From assembly GCA_013178375.1 (NCBI GenBank), contig JABLXQ010000022.1:31031-95030 (forward strand): a stretch of DNA of 64,000 bases, given 5' to 3'. Below are positions 60,310 to 64,000 of this stretch, piece after piece. The notes under the pieces were generated by a model. It had not been told where the DNA came from and did no database searches. It saw nothing but the letters and a program-made list of their open reading frames with translations. The position numbers and the translations under genes were made by a program. Source of the stretch: Gammaproteobacteria bacterium. Its GTDB lineage: Bacteria > Pseudomonadota > Gammaproteobacteria > Pseudomonadales > Ketobacteraceae. Numbering within the stretch: the first letter of the stretch is position 1; the number at the start of each line of letters is the position of its first letter.

Positions 60310-61287
60310 ATGTCGATACCCACTTCCTTTGAAGGAAAACTGAAACTGCCCGTTGTCGCCGCGCCCATGTTCCTGGTGTCGGGCCCGCAGTTAGTGATTG
60401 AAACCTGCAAGGCCGGCGTGGTCGGCACCTTTCCGGCGCTGAACCAGCGCACCAGTGAGGGTTTCGAGGAATGGCTGGTGCAGATCGAACAGGCGCTGCG
60501 CCAGCATGAAGCCGCCACCGGCACGAAATGCGCGCCGTTCGGCGTCAACCTGATCGTGCACAAAACCAATCCGCGTCTGATGGCAGATCTGGAAATCTGC
60601 GTGAAGCACAAGGTGCCCCTGATCATTACTTCACTGGGTGCAGTGAAGGATGTGGTGGATGCGGTGCACAGTTACGGTGGCGTGGTGTTTCATGATGTCA
60701 CCACCAAGCGTCACGCCGAGAAAGCCGCCGAAGCCGGCGTGGACGGTCTGATCGCAGTGTGCGCCGGCGCCGGCGGCCATGCGGGCACCACCAGCCCGTT
60801 CGCATTGGTAAGCGAGATCCGCAGCTTTTTCAACAAAACCCTGCTGCTGGCCGGCTGTCTGAATAGCGGCCGCGACGTCGCCACCGCGCTGCAACTGGGC
60901 GCCGACCTGGCCTACATGGGCACCCGCTTCATCAACACCAGCGAAAGCCAGGCCGATCAGGAATACAAGGACATGATCATCGCCTGTGGCAGCAAGGACA
61001 TCGTGCACACGCCGGCGGTGTCAGGCGTGCCCGCCAGTTTCATGCGCCCCAGCATGGAAAAGGCCGGCTACGATATGGACAAGTTGATGAATCCGGGCGA
61101 AGTGGATTACGGGACCAAACTAAAGCCGATCGCCGACGAAGCCAAGGCGTGGAAAACCGTATGGTCCGCCGGCCAGGGTTGTGCCGGCATTAAAGACGTG
61201 GTGACGGCCGCCGAGCTGGTGGCACGGATCAGCAAGGAGTTTCATGCTGCGCTGAACGAACAGGCTGCCTTGCTGAAAAAGTGGTGA
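60310..61287 (+). CDS. Nitronate monooxygenase family protein
   Basis: 325 residues, an FMN TIM barrel. PVVAAPMFLVSGPQLVIETC opens the fold. The FMN/active-site segment is AVCAGAGGHAGTTSPFALV, where the His is the usual catalytic base region, followed by LLLAGCLNSGRDVATALQLG and ADLAYMGTRFINTSES. AGGTGA precedes the ATG. Expected reaction: oxidative denitrification of alkyl nitronates with FMN and O2; some members instead reduce quinones or detoxify propionate-3-nitronate. Confidence 0.9.
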   Translation: MSIPTSFEGKLKLPVVAAPMFLVSGPQLVIETCKAGVVGTFPALNQRTSEGFEEWLVQIEQALRQHEAATGTKCAPFGVNLIVHKTNPRLMADLEICVKHKVPLIITSLGAVKDVVDAVHSYGGVVFHDVTTKRHAEKAAEAGVDGLIAVCAGAGGHAGTTSPFALVSEIRSFFNKTLLLAGCLNSGRDVATALQLGADLAYMGTRFINTSESQADQEYKDMIIACGSKDIVHTPAVSGVPASFMRPSMEKAGYDMDKLMNPGEVDYGTKLKPIADEAKAWKTVWSAGQGCAGIKDVVTAAELVARISKEFHAALNEQAALLKKW

Positions 61288-61321
61288 TGCAGTTTTAACA
61301 GATCCTATTTCCGTCTCAAAC

Positions 61322-61352
61322 AAAAACGCCGCACTGAATGCGGCGTTTTTTT
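61322..61352. terminator. Bidirectional intrinsic terminator
   Basis: Arms at 61322-61333 and 61339-61350 (core AACGCCGCA / TGCGGCGTT) with a 5-nt loop. T-runs occur on both strands. It sits between the convergent nitronate monooxygenase and PF10118-like genes. Confidence 0.92.
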
Positions 61353-61378
61353 GTGGGTGCAACTCTTGTTGCAGAAGA

Positions 61379-62266
61379 TCAGGCTGCACTCACCTGGGTC
61401 TGCTGTGCGTCGATCACCTGCATTTCCTGACCATACTTCGCCACCAGATCGCGGCGCTCATCGGTTTCCCAGGGATGGAAATCCGGACGGAAATACTGCA
61501 GCAGGTACGGCGCCAACACCCGCATGATGCCCTCCTTGCCCCACAGCAGATCGCGCATTTCCTTCTGGGTTTTGGCATTCCACAAGCCGTCCTTTTTCAG
61601 CAGATATTCCTGCCGGTTGCGCAGGCGGACCAGCAGATCGATCGTGACGAAAATCATGCCCGCGCTCCGCAGGAAATAACCGCCTTTCGCCTGCTTGAAC
61701 AGATCGAAGCACACGGCTTTGTGTTCCACCTCTTCCATCGCGTGATACACCAGCAGTTCGCGGAACGGCGACGCTGCCTTCTCGATCAGGTCCGGACGCT
61801 TGTAGATAAACAGATGCGCCAGCGACGCGGTGAAATGTTCCGATGCCGCCGTCATGGACAGGCGCCACAGCGGCTTGAGCTTCTTCTTCGACCACTGGTT
61901 GTCGCGCTTGAGCTTGAGGTCAAACCCTTCCATCCCGATATAGCCCAGTGAAATCAGGGCATTGGTCCAGGCGTCGTGCTCGCGTCCGTGCATGGCTTCC
62001 TGGCGGATGAACAAGCGAATCTGCTCGTTCAGTTCGGCTGGAATGTTGTCCTTGCCCAGCATGTCGCGCACATCCCGCGCCGAGTCCATGAAGAAGCGCT
62101 CACCCTCCGGAAACATGGCCTGCAATGCATTGAAAAAATGCGTCACCACGGGATCACCACCGTGCCAGTAACGGTTCTGCCGCATGACGGACTCGTAGTC
62201 GAAACGCACGATGCGCGGAATCAGCTTGAGTGCGGACGGGGTTTGGGCGCGCGGCTTGCCGAACAT
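61379..62266 (-). CDS. PF10118-type metal-dependent hydrolase family protein
   Basis: 295 residues, cytoplasmic and helical. Metal-ligand-like motifs are FIRQEAMHGREHDAW (about 88-102), TAASEHFTASLAHLF and VYHAMEEVEHKAVCFDLF, a set of ExxH pairs as in a ferritin-like diiron site. Its start (IPRIVRFDYESVM) and ALQAMFPEGERFFMDSARDV match the family described as predicted metal-dependent hydrolases, common in lipid-degrading gammaproteobacteria. GGAGG precedes the ATG. The reaction is unproven; I suspect an oxygenase-like diiron fold. Confidence 0.85.
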   Translation of the reverse strand: MFGKPRAQTPSALKLIPRIVRFDYESVMRQNRYWHGGDPVVTHFFNALQAMFPEGERFFMDSARDVRDMLGKDNIPAELNEQIRLFIRQEAMHGREHDAWTNALISLGYIGMEGFDLKLKRDNQWSKKKLKPLWRLSMTAASEHFTASLAHLFIYKRPDLIEKAASPFRELLVYHAMEEVEHKAVCFDLFKQAKGGYFLRSAGMIFVTIDLLVRLRNRQEYLLKKDGLWNAKTQKEMRDLLWGKEGIMRVLAPYLLQYFRPDFHPWETDERRDLVAKYGQEMQVIDAQQTQVSAA

Positions 62267-62516
62267 AAAAAACCTCCAAGTATCAGACTGCTAATGGAGG
62301 TTAGTGCACCGCTTATGACTTTGTTAGGTGAATCGCCGACGAACTTATGTGGAAAAACGACAACTGCATATAGCGTAAATTGCGGGTATTTCCACTAATT
62401 TAGAGCAACTGAATCTATTGGTTCAGTCCATTGCGGGGTAACGGGAAGAGCGGAACCGCCAAGTCGGTCTATTCTTTAAGGAATTACCTACCACTTCCAC
62501 CTTCCCGAAACCGCGC

Positions 62517-64000
62517 ATGAAAAATCCGATGGTTGTTGCGGTGTTACTGTTCTGGCTGACCGCAGGCTTGAGCCAGGCCGCACCGCTTGTGATAGATGAG
62601 CAGATGCCTGCCGTCGAACTGGGGCCCTACACAGAATTTTTTCGGGATGAAAGCAATGCCCTGAATCTGGCGGAGGTGCAAACGCAGGGTCGCTTCCAGC
62701 CGTCCACCGTCATCAACCCGAACTTCGGCTTCACCCGTGACAGGGTGTGGCTGCGATTCCAGCTGGAAAATCCACTCGACGCGCAGCAAATCCGCATCCT
62801 GGATGTTCGCTATTTCCTGCTGGATGACGCCATTCTGCATGTGCCTGATGCGGCTGGTGGTTACCAGCCTGTCGTGAACGGACGCCGCCATCTCGCAGAG
62901 CGGCCCCCTGAGAGCGGACGTTTTTACAGTTTCAAGTTAGCGCTGCCGCCGCGCAGCAGTCAGATCTATTACATGGAATTCACGAGCGCCGATTCGGTTG
63001 CGCTCCCCATCATGCTGTCGACGCCGGAGCGACAGCACCAGTACCAGATTCGCGACACCCTGTTCATGACGCTGTATGGCGGCCTGATACTGTCCACCCT
63101 GTTTTTCGCCCTGTTCATGCTGGCCAGCCTGCGCGAACGGGTGCTGCTGTACTACGTCGGTTTTCTGGTTTCCCACCATCTGATCGCGTTGATGTTGATG
63201 GAGGGCGTGCCCACCGCCCTGTTCGGGCTCAACAGCCTGTTCATGACGCGCGAGATGGACTCGATAGCAATTGCTTTTGCGATCCTGATGGCGGTGCTGT
63301 TCATGCGCAATTTCCTGCGCCTGGAGCAGTCCGATCCTGCTTTGTACCGGTTCACGCGCTGGATGGTCGGCGCCATGGTAGCGGCGTTATTGCAGGCGCT
63401 GATTCTGCCGCATTTCATATCCGTGGTGGTCACGGCGTTCACCTGCATGGTGGTGGGCGCCTGCATTCTGGTCTGCTGCGTGTTGCAGGTACGCAGCCAG
63501 CCGGAAGCGCGCCACTTTTTAATGGCCTGGTCCGCCGGCATTCTCGGTGCCACCATCTATGGCCTGAAAATATTCGAACTGGCGCCGGTGAACCTGTTCA
63601 CCAGTTACAGCTGGCACGTCGGCACCGTGCTGGAAGCCATTCTGTTTTCCTACACCATCGCGCAGCGGGTCAATACGGAGCGCCGGCAACGCCTGCTCAC
63701 GCAGACTGAACTGGCCGATCGCGAGCGCGCCCTGCGCCTGACCCAGGAAAAGTTGCTGCATGCAGAAACCGCCGCAAAGGAAGAGCTGGAGGCCCGCGTA
63801 CGTGAACGCACCCGTGACATCACACGGATTCTGGCGGAACTGGAAATGGAAAATCGCAATCTGCTGGAGCTGTCGATCAACGACGGCCTGACCCGGGTAC
63901 GCAACCGTCGGTTCTTCAATGACTATTATCCGCAGCTCTGGCAGGACGCGCTGGAATCCGGCCATTGGTTGAGCGTGATCATGCTGGATATCGATCACTT
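62517..64000 (+). CDS. 7TM-DISM receptor with C-terminal GGDEF domain (partial, right edge)
   Basis: Open from the ATG at 62517 to the window end, about 494 codons. Signal peptide MKNPMVVAVLLFWLTAGLSQ-A. DISMED2 domain at about 25-170 (FGFTRDRVWLRFQLENPL), seven TM helices at about 175-385, then a coiled coil (EELEARVRERTRDITRILAE). The GGDEF domain starts with NDGLTRVRNRRFFNDYY and reaches LDIDHF before the edge, so the GG(D/E)EF signature is not visible. It is probably a diguanylate cyclase. The ribosome-binding site is weak. Confidence 0.88.
   Translation, partial: MKNPMVVAVLLFWLTAGLSQAAPLVIDEQMPAVELGPYTEFFRDESNALNLAEVQTQGRFQPSTVINPNFGFTRDRVWLRFQLENPLDAQQIRILDVRYFLLDDAILHVPDAAGGYQPVVNGRRHLAERPPESGRFYSFKLALPPRSSQIYYMEFTSADSVALPIMLSTPERQHQYQIRDTLFMTLYGGLILSTLFFALFMLASLRERVLLYYVGFLVSHHLIALMLMEGVPTALFGLNSLFMTREMDSIAIAFAILMAVLFMRNFLRLEQSDPALYRFTRWMVGAMVAALLQALILPHFISVVVTAFTCMVVGACILVCCVLQVRSQPEARHFLMAWSAGILGATIYGLKIFELAPVNLFTSYSWHVGTVLEAILFSYTIAQRVNTERRQRLLTQTELADRERALRLTQEKLLHAETAAKEELEARVRERTRDITRILAELEMENRNLLELSINDGLTRVRNRRFFNDYYPQLWQDALESGHWLSVIMLDIDH

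Noticed and set aside
1..64000. tRNA, rRNA, CRISPR arrays, intact insertion sequences or prophage genes
   Set aside because: No cloverleaf with a T-loop pattern, no regularly spaced short repeats, and no transposase, integrase or phage structural motif was seen.

Overview
The window is about 60% GC, densely coded and written on both strands, with short intergenic gaps. Gene content points to a free-living gammaproteobacterium that uses lipids or hydrocarbons, of the Alcanivoracaceae/Ketobacter or Nevskiales kind. The signs are a SUF operon led by an Rrf2 regulator, a long acyl-CoA dehydrogenase, a class II cholesterol-oxidase homologue, a PF10118-type protein, several TetR regulators, many c-di-GMP proteins, and VPxPA-CTERM and GlyGly-CTERM sorting signals. 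The genus is inference. I saw no rRNA, tRNA, CRISPR array or intact insertion sequence.

Layout. 1-7729 (minus): a tightly coupled signalling operon of YfiR, CHASE8-like histidine kinase, CheY-like regulator, REC-GGDEF-EAL protein, an outer-membrane-like protein, an NMT1-type substrate-binding lipoprotein and a PAS sensor cut by the left edge. 7.9-12.2 kb: small helical protein, HDOD-GAF protein, 43-aa membrane protein, alpha/beta hydrolase, M48 metalloprotease. 12.4-19.2 kb: Rrf2/IscR-like regulator divergent from sufBCDSATE, with an IscR type-1-like site between them. 19.2-19.35 kb: a striking nested inverted repeat directly after sufE. 19.4-25.9 kb: exported protein, 7TM-DISM/EAL protein, lipocalin, phhB, acyl-CoA dehydrogenase. 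26.2-33.3 kb: CocE/S15-type lipoprotein hydrolase, cholesterol-oxidase-like flavoenzyme, TetR regulator and TonB-dependent receptor, with related TGACA-N8-TGTCA boxes at two of the promoters. 33.3-37.3 kb: an unexplained 420-bp stretch, an orphan condensation-carrier protein, DUF486 protein, membrane protein, diiron-type protein. 37.4-46.6 kb: hybrid histidine kinase and OmpR regulator, TetR, LasT-like methyltransferase, RND pump and adaptor. 46.8-57.1 kb: second DISM-EAL protein, VPxPA-CTERM protein, UshA-like 5'-nucleotidase, L,D-transpeptidase-fold protein with a coupled lipoprotein, Ogt and Ada-AlkA repair pair, GlyGly-CTERM protein. 57.1-64 kb: a 48-aa small ORF, rsuA-rsmC, spermidine-synthase-like protein, nitronate monooxygenase, PF10118-like protein and a third DISM protein (GGDEF) cut by the right edge.

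How it works together. The dominant theme is envelope sensing feeding c-di-GMP turnover: one YfiR-controlled phosphorelay, three 7TM-DISM receptors (two with dead GGDEF and intact EAL) and an HDOD protein. The SUF block is a self-contained Fe-S assembly operon with its own sensor. The 26-33 kb block reads as a possible sterol or lipid uptake and oxidation locus under TetR control. All functions are read from sequence patterns and remembered family features. No searches were run.
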